From Zelonia costaricensis (lineage: Eukaryota; Euglenozoa; Kinetoplastea; Trypanosomatida; Trypanosomatidae), in contig JASAOO010003552.1 in the NCBI GenBank assembly GCA_030849075.1, forward strand, positions 62,001 to 126,000: 64,000 nt of DNA. Reading direction: 5' to 3'. This document shows positions 1-8,498 of this stretch, in pieces; positions within the stretch are counted from its first letter, which is position 1; every line of letters begins with the position of its first letter. Under the pieces are notes generated by a model. The model made no database searches, was not told the DNA's origin, and saw nothing but the letters and a program-made list of their open reading frames with translations. A program made the position numbers and the translations under genes.

Positions 1-1426
1 GTGCGAGGGAGAACAGACACGTGTCGCGGCGCCTGGCCAGGTTGTCCGCATCACCGGCACATACTGCCCTGACCCTTCCACTGGACAGGGACACGAGGCG
101 TTCCGTGCGTCAACCATGGTCAAAACGCTCTACAAGGCGATCCATGTGGAACTCGAAAAGCGCAGCTACCAGGAAGCGGCCGAGGATATGCGGGCGCAGG
201 TGGAGGACATCCGCGACTACCCAGACAGGGAGGCTGTGATCGAGAAGCTGACCCGCAGCATCGCACCCGAAATATGGGGAATGGAGGATGTGAAGAAGGC
301 GCTGCTGTGCCAGCTTGTGGGTGGTAGCTCCATCACAAATGGGATTCGTATCCGAAGCGATATCAACATCCTCTTTATGGGCGACCCTGGTGTGGCCAAG
401 AGTCAACTGCTCAAGTGGATCGCATCCGTGGCGCCGCGGTCTGTCTTCACGACGGGAAAGGGCAGCTCCGGCGTCGGCCTCACCGCCGCCGTCACGCGCG
501 ACACCCATACCGGGGAGGTGATGCTGGAGGGTGGCGCCCTGGTCTTGTCCGACAAGGGCATCTGCTGCATTGACGAGTTCGACAAGATGGACGACTCTGA
601 CCGCACCGCCTTGCACGAAGTGATGGAGCAGCAGATGGTGTCCATCGCCAAGGCAGGCATCATCACCTCGCTGAACGCCCGCACATCCATCCTGGCCGCA
701 TCGAACCCAAAGTTTGGCCGCTGGAAGCGAAACGCAACGCCCACGGAGAACGTCAATTTGCCGCCGGCGCTTCTCTCACGTTTTGACGTGCTCTGGCTAC
801 TCCTGGACGAGTCGAGCCGCGAGCGCGACGCGGAGCTTTCGATGCACGTCACTCACGTCCACCTCCACGGCGTCGCACCGGGCACGGTGGCGGACGACGG
901 GGTGCGCGGTACGACTACCGAGTACTTTGGCCGCAGCTTCCTGCGCGCGTACGTGGGCGAGGTGAAGCGCATCCACCCATTCGTTGACCCCGGCGCCGCC
1001 AAAGCCATCAGCGATATTTACTGCGAAATGCGGGCGCAGAGTGTGCGGCACAGCAACGTCGTCACTGCACGTACATTGCTCAGTCTCATTCGCCTCTCAC
1101 AGGCGTGCGCGCGCCTGCGGTTCTCAGAGCGGGTGCTCGAGGAGGACGTGCGAGAGGCAGGCCGTCTTCTCGACTGCAGCAAAGCATCGTTGCAGGACCG
1201 TCCTGCAACGGACATGCACCGCGTCGTCACGACGTCTGACGCGTCCATCTTTTCGGCGATCCGTGATATCGCGCGTGGGCGCACGGCTGTTGACCTCGCA
1301 GAGGTGCGACCGGCGCTGATGATGAAGGGCATTGGCGAGTCCCATCTGCAGCGGTGCCTGCAGACGTACGCAGAGGTCGGCGTCTGGTCTGTCGCCGGGT
1401 CCATGCTCGAGTTTGCTGACGACTAG
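1..1426 (+). CDS. MCM7: DNA replication licensing factor MCM7, C-terminal part (5' truncated by window)
   Basis: This is a subunit of the hetero-hexameric MCM2-7 helicase that unwinds DNA at nuclear replication forks. The frame is open from base 2 to the stop at 1424-1426. The first ATG (116) is internal, because the 38 codons before it still encode MCM sequence (PGQVVRITG, the end of the OB domain). Visible motifs are the Walker A box GDPGVAKS (380-403), Walker B with DEFDKM (572-589), the arginine finger SRFD (776-787) and a C-terminal winged-helix region ending about 20 residues after YAEVGVWSV. MCM7 rather than another MCM is indicated by the stretches SIAPEIWG, NVNLPPALLSRFDVLWLL and VTARTLLSLIRLS, which follow the MCM7 pattern closely. 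The N-terminal domain and zinc finger lie upstream of the window. Confidence 0.95.
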   Translation, partial: CEGEQTRVAAPGQVVRITGTYCPDPSTGQGHEAFRASTMVKTLYKAIHVELEKRSYQEAAEDMRAQVEDIRDYPDREAVIEKLTRSIAPEIWGMEDVKKALLCQLVGGSSITNGIRIRSDINILFMGDPGVAKSQLLKWIASVAPRSVFTTGKGSSGVGLTAAVTRDTHTGEVMLEGGALVLSDKGICCIDEFDKMDDSDRTALHEVMEQQMVSIAKAGIITSLNARTSILAASNPKFGRWKRNATPTENVNLPPALLSRFDVLWLLLDESSRERDAELSMHVTHVHLHGVAPGTVADDGVRGTTTEYFGRSFLRAYVGEVKRIHPFVDPGAAKAISDIYCEMRAQSVRHSNVVTARTLLSLIRLSQACARLRFSERVLEEDVREAGRLLDCSKASLQDRPATDMHRVVTTSDASIFSAIRDIARGRTAVDLAEVRPALMMKGIGESHLQRCLQTYAEVGVWSVAGSMLEFADD

Positions 1427-1904
1427 AAGACGACGACGCGCGAGCGCGCGCGGGGTATAGAGTTGCGCCCCGCATCGTTTCTCTCCTTCTTCTCCCATCT
1501 TTGTCTACGTGGCAGCACGTCTTTTTCATAGAACATGCTAATGCATCGACAACAAGTAGTACGCGACTCGAAGCACGGGGGCTCCGCGTCTCTCCGCTGT
1601 TGCTACTGAGATAGCCGCTGCTCCAAGAAGCAGCCTCGCGCGACAAACGCGGTGGGCACCAGTGCTTCGGTCGTCCCCCTCACCGGGGCTGGGTTTTTCT
1701 TTTTCGCCGCGTTGATTTACATTTGTGCGGGCGGAGCCGCTTCTCGACGAGCCACCTTCAACCTGCTATTCTCTCGCCTACCCTGCTGCTATCCTTTTGT
1801 TCTCTGACTTGGCCACTTGCCGCCGCCGGCACACACACACAGATCAGTCAGCTCTCTTTCGCTCTTCAGCACCTCTCCCCTTCTCCACCTCTTAAAAAGC
1901 AACC
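1427..1904. other. Spacer between MCM7 and first NDK gene
   Basis: No gene is visible. The sequence is increasingly pyrimidine-rich towards the right end, with a short AC run near 1831-1841. It presumably holds the MCM7 3' UTR and the splice acceptor of the first NDK gene. Confidence 0.6.
1852..1869 (+). promoter_or_regulatory. Candidate trans-splice acceptor for first NDK copy
   Basis: A pyrimidine tract (CTCTCTTTCGCTCTTC) runs into AG at 1868-1869, 35 bases before the NDK start codon. This is the usual form of a spliced-leader addition site in trypanosomatids. Other AGs nearby are possible. Confidence 0.5.
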
Positions 1905-2360
1905 ATGTCCTCTGAGCGCACCTTCATCGCGGTCAAGCCGGACGGCGTGCAGCGCGGCCTCGTTGGCGAGATCATCGCCCGCTTCGAGCGCAAGGGCTTC
2001 AAGCTCGTCGCGCTGAAGATGCTGCAGCCGACGACGGAGCAGGCGCAGGGCCACTACCAGGACCTCGCCTCGAAGCCGTTCTTCCCGGCGCTTGTGAGCT
2101 ACTTCTCCTCCGGCCCGATCGTGGGCATGGTGTGGGAGGGCAAGAACGTGGTGAAGAGCGGCCGTGTGCTGCTCGGCGCGACGAACCCGGCCGACTCGCA
2201 GCCGGGGACGATCCGCGGCGACTACGCCGTGGACGTGGGCCGCAACGTGTGCCACGGCTCTGACTCCGTGGAGAGCGCGCAGCGCGAGATCGCCTTCTGG
2301 TTCAAGCCGGAGGAGGTGTCGAGCTGGACGTCGCACTCTGCGGGCCAGATCTACGAGTGA
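1905..2360 (+). CDS. NDKb: Nucleoside diphosphate kinase b, copy 1
   Basis: The enzyme transfers the terminal phosphate from ATP to other NDPs through a phosphohistidine and supplies NTPs and dNTPs; in purine-auxotrophic trypanosomatids it also serves purine salvage. The 151-residue product has the family length. Lys11 lies in [11 protein letters not shown], and the active-site motif NVCHGSDS places the catalytic histidine at residue 117. There is no targeting peptide. The coding sequence is identical by eye to the next gene (3066-3521), but this copy ends in TGA and its flanks differ completely from those of copy 2. The start is the ATG in the context AACCATG, shared by both copies. Confidence 0.98.
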   Translation: MSSERTFIAVKPDGVQRGLVGEIIARFERKGFKLVALKMLQPTTEQAQGHYQDLASKPFFPALVSYFSSGPIVGMVWEGKNVVKSGRVLLGATNPADSQPGTIRGDYAVDVGRNVCHGSDSVESAQREIAFWFKPEEVSSWTSHSAGQIYE

Positions 2361-3065
2361 TTGGCGCACGTCAAACATGCGCACCAGCGCACGGAGTGGT
2401 GAGTTCTCTAACGTGTATGTGGCGCTGCGGCCCCCCTCCGGTTCGGCCATGTCGTTGCTTGCCGAGACTCTCCGATAGTGCAGGGGGGCCCTCACCCCAT
2501 CTACTGCCTTCTCTTTTTGTTTCTTTGTCTTTCTGTCTCTCTGATCTAAGGTGGTCCTACACCCCTCGACCTTTCATTCACTGTCTGCCGGTGTCCGCCA
2601 GGAAGACTCTGCAAAACTGAATCCACTCGAGTACGTTGAGTACGCCCCCAGCCCCGGTCGTCTCGCTCGGCTGTGACGTCGCTGAGCTCGAGAATGGTGA
2701 GGCAGTGAAGGGGGTGCTCACACTCGCACAAAACAGAGGGCGCGTCTCTGCGAGCCAGCCTGCCTTGCTGGAGCCGCAGCGGTTCCGTTCCGCGCTGACT
2801 TGACGCGTAGTCCTCTCGCCACCCGTGCTCGGTGTGGTGACGGGGGCGAGCAACGCAACACCTACGTCGCCTCGTGAAATCCCGCTGCCCCCCTTCAGCG
2901 GAAAACGCGGCTTCACTCTCCTTCCACTGTCTCTCCCCTTGCGCGTTGCTGTTTGCGGCTGCCGCTCTCTCCCGGCGCCCGCGTCCATAGTCCTCTCGAG
3001 TATCTAGCTCCCTCTCAGCACTCCCTCGCTAACCATCACCAGCCCTCTTTTAACAACCAGCAACC
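2361..3065. other. Spacer between the two NDK copies
   Basis: No gene is visible. There are pyrimidine tracts near 2500-2545 and 2925-2950. The sequence is unlike both the upstream flank of copy 1 and the downstream flank of copy 2, so the duplication unit as seen today is only the coding region. Confidence 0.6.
3005..3018 (+). promoter_or_regulatory. Candidate trans-splice acceptor for second NDK copy
   Basis: A short pyrimidine tract ending CTCCCTCTCAG (AG at 3017-3018) lies 47 bases before the start codon of copy 2. It is less clear than the site of copy 1; the AGs at about 3041 and 3060 are alternatives. Confidence 0.35.
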
Positions 3066-3521
3066 ATGTCCTCTGAGCGCACCTTCATCGCGGTCAAGCC
3101 GGACGGCGTGCAGCGCGGCCTCGTTGGCGAGATCATCGCCCGCTTCGAGCGCAAGGGCTTCAAGCTCGTCGCGCTGAAGATGCTGCAGCCGACGACGGAG
3201 CAGGCGCAGGGCCACTACCAGGACCTCGCCTCGAAGCCGTTCTTCCCGGCGCTTGTGAGCTACTTCTCCTCCGGCCCGATCGTGGGCATGGTGTGGGAGG
3301 GCAAGAACGTGGTGAAGAGCGGCCGTGTGCTGCTCGGCGCGACGAACCCGGCCGACTCGCAGCCGGGGACGATCCGCGGCGACTACGCCGTGGACGTGGG
3401 CCGCAACGTGTGCCACGGCTCTGACTCCGTGGAGAGCGCGCAGCGCGAGATCGCCTTCTGGTTCAAGCCGGAGGAGGTGTCGAGCTGGACGTCGCACTCT
3501 GCGGGCCAGATCTACGAGTAA
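3066..3521 (+). CDS. NDKb: Nucleoside diphosphate kinase b, copy 2
   Basis: This is the second tandem NDK gene. Its 151-residue product is identical to copy 1 (Lys11, catalytic His117 in NVCHGSDS). All reading frames over the gene translate identically to those of copy 1 on both strands, so the DNA matches at synonymous sites too. Identity begins at CAACCATG and ends at the last codons; the stop is TAA here instead of TGA. The two 5' leaders and two 3' UTRs share no obvious sequence. In an organism that regulates through UTRs, this arrangement would allow the same enzyme to be made under two different controls. Confidence 0.98.
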   Translation: MSSERTFIAVKPDGVQRGLVGEIIARFERKGFKLVALKMLQPTTEQAQGHYQDLASKPFFPALVSYFSSGPIVGMVWEGKNVVKSGRVLLGATNPADSQPGTIRGDYAVDVGRNVCHGSDSVESAQREIAFWFKPEEVSSWTSHSAGQIYE

Positions 3522-4800
3522 CCGTGGCGGCGCCGCGATGCCGTAGATGACCTTATAAACACTCTCTCGCCTTCTCCTTCTGTTTACCCAGAAAACTGAA
3601 AATGAAAAGAACTTGTTTAACTTGATTCAAGCACGTTCTTCCACTCTTTCCGACCGAGCCAGAGCCGCCGCGCTGCCTCTCTCCGTCGTGTTGAACTCAC
3701 TCTCTTGCGCAATGCCCTCCCTTTGTGGGACTGGCTTGTTGAGAGCGACGGTCATCGGGAGCGACGCAGACGGCTCATCTCGACAGAAGAGTGAAGAAAC
3801 GGTTGCCAAAGGGAAAAAGGCCCAAAAAGAAAAAGTTGCTCATGCCCCAACGCCGACGGTGCAATTCCCTTGCACCCGGTGTTGCGCAGAGAAATGTACA
3901 CAAGTGCCTTTTGATTTCGGGTTTCACAAACCCATCTCTTCCCTCTTGTTGTTTCAGCGATCGAGCCAGAAAACAAACGAGGCACGAAGAAGCGCGCTCT
4001 CGGAAGAAGAAGAAAAAAGGGCAGAAGACAAAAGAAAGGAGTCGGTTTTCTGCTTCGAATGCAGATTGGGCGGTGGTGGAACGCTGACTCACTCACTGCC
4101 TCTTTGAAGCTTGCTGGCGTGGGTCTGCGCCGACCCATGGAGGGCGTTTTGCTTTACTCGACATCTTCTGATGCCCCAGAGGGAAGAAGACTGCAGACAT
4201 GAGGGCGAAGTGCTACCACGGCGTGCTCCCTTCCACCCCACCTGCGGTCTCAGGCCCCCACTTCCCTCAGCGCACGTTGCGGTCTGCTACTGTAGGCGCA
4301 CGCTTCTTTGTGCATGCTTCGTGAGAATGCGCTGCGCACTCGGCTCATCTCGTCTCACTCCGTTTCCCTTTTCTTTTTTCGGTCTCTGTGCGGCTACTCC
4401 AGCCCTTCGACCCTTCTCGCTCCCCACTCCCGGTGCCGGCAAAAGGCTGATCTGCCGCTGGAGACAAGGCAGCACAGCACGACGTGGGAGAAGAGGACGG
4501 ACAGCCACCCTCAGCGCACATCGGGTGTCGAGGCGCAGCACTCGGTGCAGCCAGAGACAGAAACACCGCCGCACTCGGGTAACATCTTGTGCGCACGCAT
4601 CGCTCACGCTTCCCTTCCTCCTTACCGCACCGCGTGCGGGAACACCAGCATAGACTGTCAGGCTGCACATCGGCGTGACAAGCCGCAAATCTGACCACAC
4701 ACAGAAAGCGTTTGCCAGTTTGGCCGACAGGGCTCCGACTCCGCAGAGCAACCATAGAGAGGCGCCCAAACACACCACGTGTTGATAGTACAGTACGAAA
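3522..4800. other. Spacer with a purine-rich block
   Basis: No gene is supported in this 1.3 kb. It contains an unusual A/G-rich stretch at about 3780-4045 on the + strand (many AAGAAG, AAAAAG and AAAGAAA runs), while the rest is pyrimidine-rich as in the other spacers. The longest + strand frame (3613-4107) has no recognisable protein features. Confidence 0.5.
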
Positions 4801-6639
4801 ATGTGGGCGCGCTCGCCGCTGATGGCGCGTGCTATCCCGCTCATCCGACCCGCCAAAGTGAACCCGGCGTCGAAGAAGGCGCCGCTGACGTCACTCAACG
4901 GCATCTCAATGCTGTCGACGGTGACCAACGCGCCCTTCTCGAAACAGTGCCAGGAGGTGCTCCGCTCGACGGCAAAGAGCAAGCAGTACTGGAGCCGCTA
5001 CTGGATCACTCAGCCCCAGTCGCGGCGCACGTGCAACGCGGTGATTCTGCCCGGGCAGAAGCCGACCACCATCTACCTCAACGTCGAGAAGGTGATCCCG
5101 CTCAAGGCGCTCTCGAAGAAGGAGCAGCAGCAGGTGCTGGACGAGCACCCCCCGTTCTTTGGCACCGGCGTGGGTATTTTGTCAGAGCGGTTCAAGTGGA
5201 AGGCTGTCATGGCGGAGCGTCTCGTTCGTCTTCTGAACCCCTCGGAGGAAGAGCGCGCGCTTTTCATCGATGTCCAGACGGCTGCGGAGATGAAGCTGAC
5301 ATACAAAAAAAAGGATGTTCGCGACATCCGCTCCGCCAGCTCCGTGTACGTCTACAACTCAGACCAGCTGGCCGACCCCTTTAAGGGCGAGCCGCAGAAA
5401 GGCATGGCCCTCAACGCGGCAACTGGCAAGCGGCTCGGGCAACCCGCGCACGACATCCTCCTCGGCGTCGGCATCCTGCGCGGCTACACGTCGCCGATGT
5501 GGGTTGTCGACGCACAGATGAAGTATCTGAACCTAGAGCTGAAGCCCGAGGCGGCGAAGCAGGGAGTGTCCGTGCCGAACATGTCCGGCATGATTGTGTC
5601 CCTCTCCAAGCTGCCGCGAGCGTGCAAGGACGAGTTGCTGAGGGAGCTGAAGCAGCACCGCGCTGATGCTTTCGGGCACGACATCTTCTTCATTTACAAC
5701 GTCAACGGCTGGGAGGCGACGCGGTCGCGCGTGCTCGTGAAGTGCATGGCCGCCATCAACGATAGCGTCTTTCCGTTTCACTTCGTGAATTTGAAGGATC
5801 TTCGCCTGCAGAAGCCCAAGTATGCGAAGATCTGCGAGCGGCTGATGATGAACAGGGCGCCTCTCGGGGCGGAAAAGCTCGCGGCCTTGGCGGCCGAGGC
5901 TGCTGGATCAGCCGAAGCCACCGAGCACAAGAAGACTGCGATTTCCATACAGGGGACACGCTTCCAGCACTTCTTCGCAGAGGATGTGACGCTGCGGCGC
6001 TATTACAACGCCGCGTGCATGGCAAAGCCGCATCTCACGATGCCGTCGGTGCGGCCCATCGCCATCTCCAAGGGTCGACTCATCGGGCCCCGTGACGAGG
6101 GCATCCTGCGCACCTTTGCCCTCACCCACAAGCTGTCAAGCCCGATCTGGCTCACCGAGGCGGAGGCGATGCGCATGGGCGTACGAATTGCCGCAGGCCA
6201 CGAGAAGCACTTTGTCACCATCGGTGCGGCCGCGGCGGAGGTGAACCCCAGCGAGGAGGCGGCGGACGGCTTCTACAACATTGGCGACTTCGCCAAGCCT
6301 GACGAGATCCTCTCGCTGTTTCCCAAGTCGAGCAAAAAGGTGCACTTCATGCTGGACACTAAGTGGCGCGCTGTCCTGGGCAAGCAACGGCAAGACTTCC
6401 TCACGTCACTGCGGCGCGAAACGCCGCTGTGGGTCTCTGTCAACGAGTGTCTCATGTCCGGCTTTGAACCGAAGCCAGGGTCTCCGCTCTTGTCGTTCCC
6501 GTCGTGGCGCAAACGGGACAGGACCGGCACCCGTCTCTACAACTCGCAGTACACAACTGACCCAGTACGCGTCGTCGGTGTCGCCACCGTGTACGCGCGA
6601 CCGCAGGGGCTTAGCGTGTCTGATGGCCGGAAGGGGTAG
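4801..6639 (+). CDS. Probable mitochondrial protein with ArdC/Tc38-like repeated modules
   Basis: The 612-residue protein begins MWARSPLMARAIPLIRP, basic and free of acidic residues as in a mitochondrial presequence. At least four segments share one pattern: an aromatic pair (Y/P-x-W-[IVL]-[TSV]) followed about 12-20 residues later by a glycine-rich, basic turn and a beta strand. They lie at about 60-100 (YWIT, then PGQKPTTIYL), 220-262 (SPMWVV), 434-475 (SPIWLT, then GVRIAAGHEKHFVTI) and 528-566 (TPLWVS, then GFEPKPGSPLLSF); 138-172 may be a decayed fifth. This pattern resembles the N-terminal single-stranded DNA-binding domain of plasmid ArdC proteins, a family to which the kinetoplast DNA-binding Tc38/p38 proteins have been linked. 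A role in kinetoplast DNA or mitochondrial nucleic acid binding is therefore inferred, not shown. Plain 'conserved hypothetical' is the fallback. Confidence 0.6.
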   Translation: MWARSPLMARAIPLIRPAKVNPASKKAPLTSLNGISMLSTVTNAPFSKQCQEVLRSTAKSKQYWSRYWITQPQSRRTCNAVILPGQKPTTIYLNVEKVIPLKALSKKEQQQVLDEHPPFFGTGVGILSERFKWKAVMAERLVRLLNPSEEERALFIDVQTAAEMKLTYKKKDVRDIRSASSVYVYNSDQLADPFKGEPQKGMALNAATGKRLGQPAHDILLGVGILRGYTSPMWVVDAQMKYLNLELKPEAAKQGVSVPNMSGMIVSLSKLPRACKDELLRELKQHRADAFGHDIFFIYNVNGWEATRSRVLVKCMAAINDSVFPFHFVNLKDLRLQKPKYAKICERLMMNRAPLGAEKLAALAAEAAGSAEATEHKKTAISIQGTRFQHFFAEDVTLRRYYNAACMAKPHLTMPSVRPIAISKGRLIGPRDEGILRTFALTHKLSSPIWLTEAEAMRMGVRIAAGHEKHFVTIGAAAAEVNPSEEAADGFYNIGDFAKPDEILSLFPKSSKKVHFMLDTKWRAVLGKQRQDFLTSLRRETPLWVSVNECLMSGFEPKPGSPLLSFPSWRKRDRTGTRLYNSQYTTDPVRVVGVATVYARPQGLSVSDGRKG

Positions 6640-8498
6640 TAGCTGCGTGCTTTCGTCAACGCAGGTAGGCGCACTCCTGGCGGCTCAGCGAACGTGAGAC
6701 GAAGAGCTCACTTCACGGATAGACTCTCTGCTGACGCAATACTCTGAACGTCTTGTCTGCCTACTCCGCTGTGCACACCTTTTGCTTCCATCCTTTCTCT
6801 TCACCTCAGCTTTTGCTGCGGCTGCCCTGCTTCTCTAGCAGCACCGGTGTGCTGAACAGAAGAACGCGAGGAGTCACCGCTAGAGGTGATCATGTGGTGG
6901 CGCGTTTTCTTTCCGCTTTGTGGTTGCAGGGCGAGGGATGCATGTGTAATGGGCGGCACGCGCGGTTGAAATGGCAGCGAACTCTTCATCAACGAATAGA
7001 AGGTCACCACAATAGAGGTGCAGGTTTCGGACAAATAACAAAGCGAAAGGGACAAAGAGCAACAGCAACGCAGCCTCGGCCTACTGCGCGCGAGTTCGTG
7101 TGTGGTGAGGAGGCCGTGCGGCAGTGATCTTTGGCCTGCAGGACGACCGGTAAACGGTGAAGAAGCGGGGTGACGACGAGGTTGCGCCGGGCACCACAGA
7201 CGCCACCATCGCTGACGGCGCGCCCAGCGCGCATGTTTTGCCTGCACCAAAGCTGAGTTGTGCCGTCGCACGCTGCACCGCGGGCGCCGCGGTTCTTTGA
7301 GGCGACGCAGTTGATGTGACGCGCGCCTCCCTTCCGATGATACGGGCCGTCGATGCACATGCGCCGTAATACCTCCACTCTCTCCCTGTTGCCTGCTGCG
7401 TCTCCCCGCTACCCTCTCCGACCTTCCATTTTACCGAGAACCTCCTTTTTTTGTGCGCTTTTGTGCATCTTCACGGTTGGTTGCACCACAACGGCATTGC
7501 CGTGGAAGCCGCGCAAGTCCTTTTGTGAGACCGACTTATGAGCGTTTTGACTAGTGCACGATCCACCCTCCTCCCTTTACTTGTCCGTTCTCCCATCCTT
7601 TTCCGTTGCACCCACGATCTGTGAACGAGGCGCGCTCGTGGGAGTGGTTTCAGGCTCACCGCACTTTCCCGCACGTGTTCGTCTGTCCCCCTTCTCCTGC
7701 CCTCGACGTCTTCCTTCGTGCGTTTCCCTCCTTTCTTTTTGTCCTTTCTCGTTCCCCTCCGTCTCACCGTCTGCCTGGCCTTGCTACGGCTGGAGACAAG
7801 CAGTCAAAGCGCCTCCACCTCCATCTCTCTGACACTTATAGGGAAGCGTCCGCCCCTGCGTCCTCAATTTGCCTTTTCGCTTTTCATCCATTGCGATTTC
7901 GCAGCTGATAGCTGCCAGTGCAGCCGTGCACGGTGCCATAAGCAGACCTTTTGGTATCTTTTTTCTTCGAAGGTCCTCGTTTCCCTTGGATTCCTTGCTC
8001 GCATTCTTGTTTTTTTGTTTCCTAGGTGATTCTCTCGTTCCCTCCAACTTCCCACCCACCCCGGCCCCTGCAGAGCTGGCTGAAGACGTCACTCGAGCAA
8101 CTCACTGTCTCTAGATTGTGCACAATTCCCCCCCCTTCGTTGCTCCTCTCCAAGGGTTTGCAGCGTGCGGGGCAAAGCAGAAGCACATCCGCTCAAGCTC
8201 TCGCTCACACATACAAAGACCGCTGTCCCGCTTGTTTGACTCCAAGCAAGCAGAAAGGAAAAAGAAACGGTTTAGAGTAGAGGAAGTGGCTGCCGCTGGT
8301 GCCCTTCCGTGCTGCCTTGAGGCTTCGCACAAGGCTTCTGAAACGATACACAGCAGTGCTTTCTGCAACTCTACACCCACAGCGAGCAAACAACGGAGGC
8401 GACGTAGGCGGACACACACACACACGCGCGCGCGCATACTTCAACGCAGACAGTCACGTGAGAAGACATAGTTGAGCGCACGAGAGGCTGAGGTGCGG
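6640..8498. other. Spacer upstream of tubulin-tyrosine ligase
   Basis: No gene is visible. The region 7130-7345 is GC-rich and has a balanced composition, unlike the pyrimidine-rich stretches on either side (7380-7780, 7940-8060, 8128-8155). An AC/GC alternating tract lies at about 8412-8436. The region should hold the 3' UTR of the upstream gene and a long 5' leader. Confidence 0.5.

Noticed and set aside
3613..4107. 164-codon + strand frame in the spacer after the NDK genes
   Set aside because: No recognisable features; Lys/Glu content comes from the purine-rich block.
8472..8498. Nine-codon extension of tubulin-tyrosine ligase from a TTG
   Set aside because: TTG starts are not expected in a trypanosomatid nuclear gene and an ATG follows at 8499.
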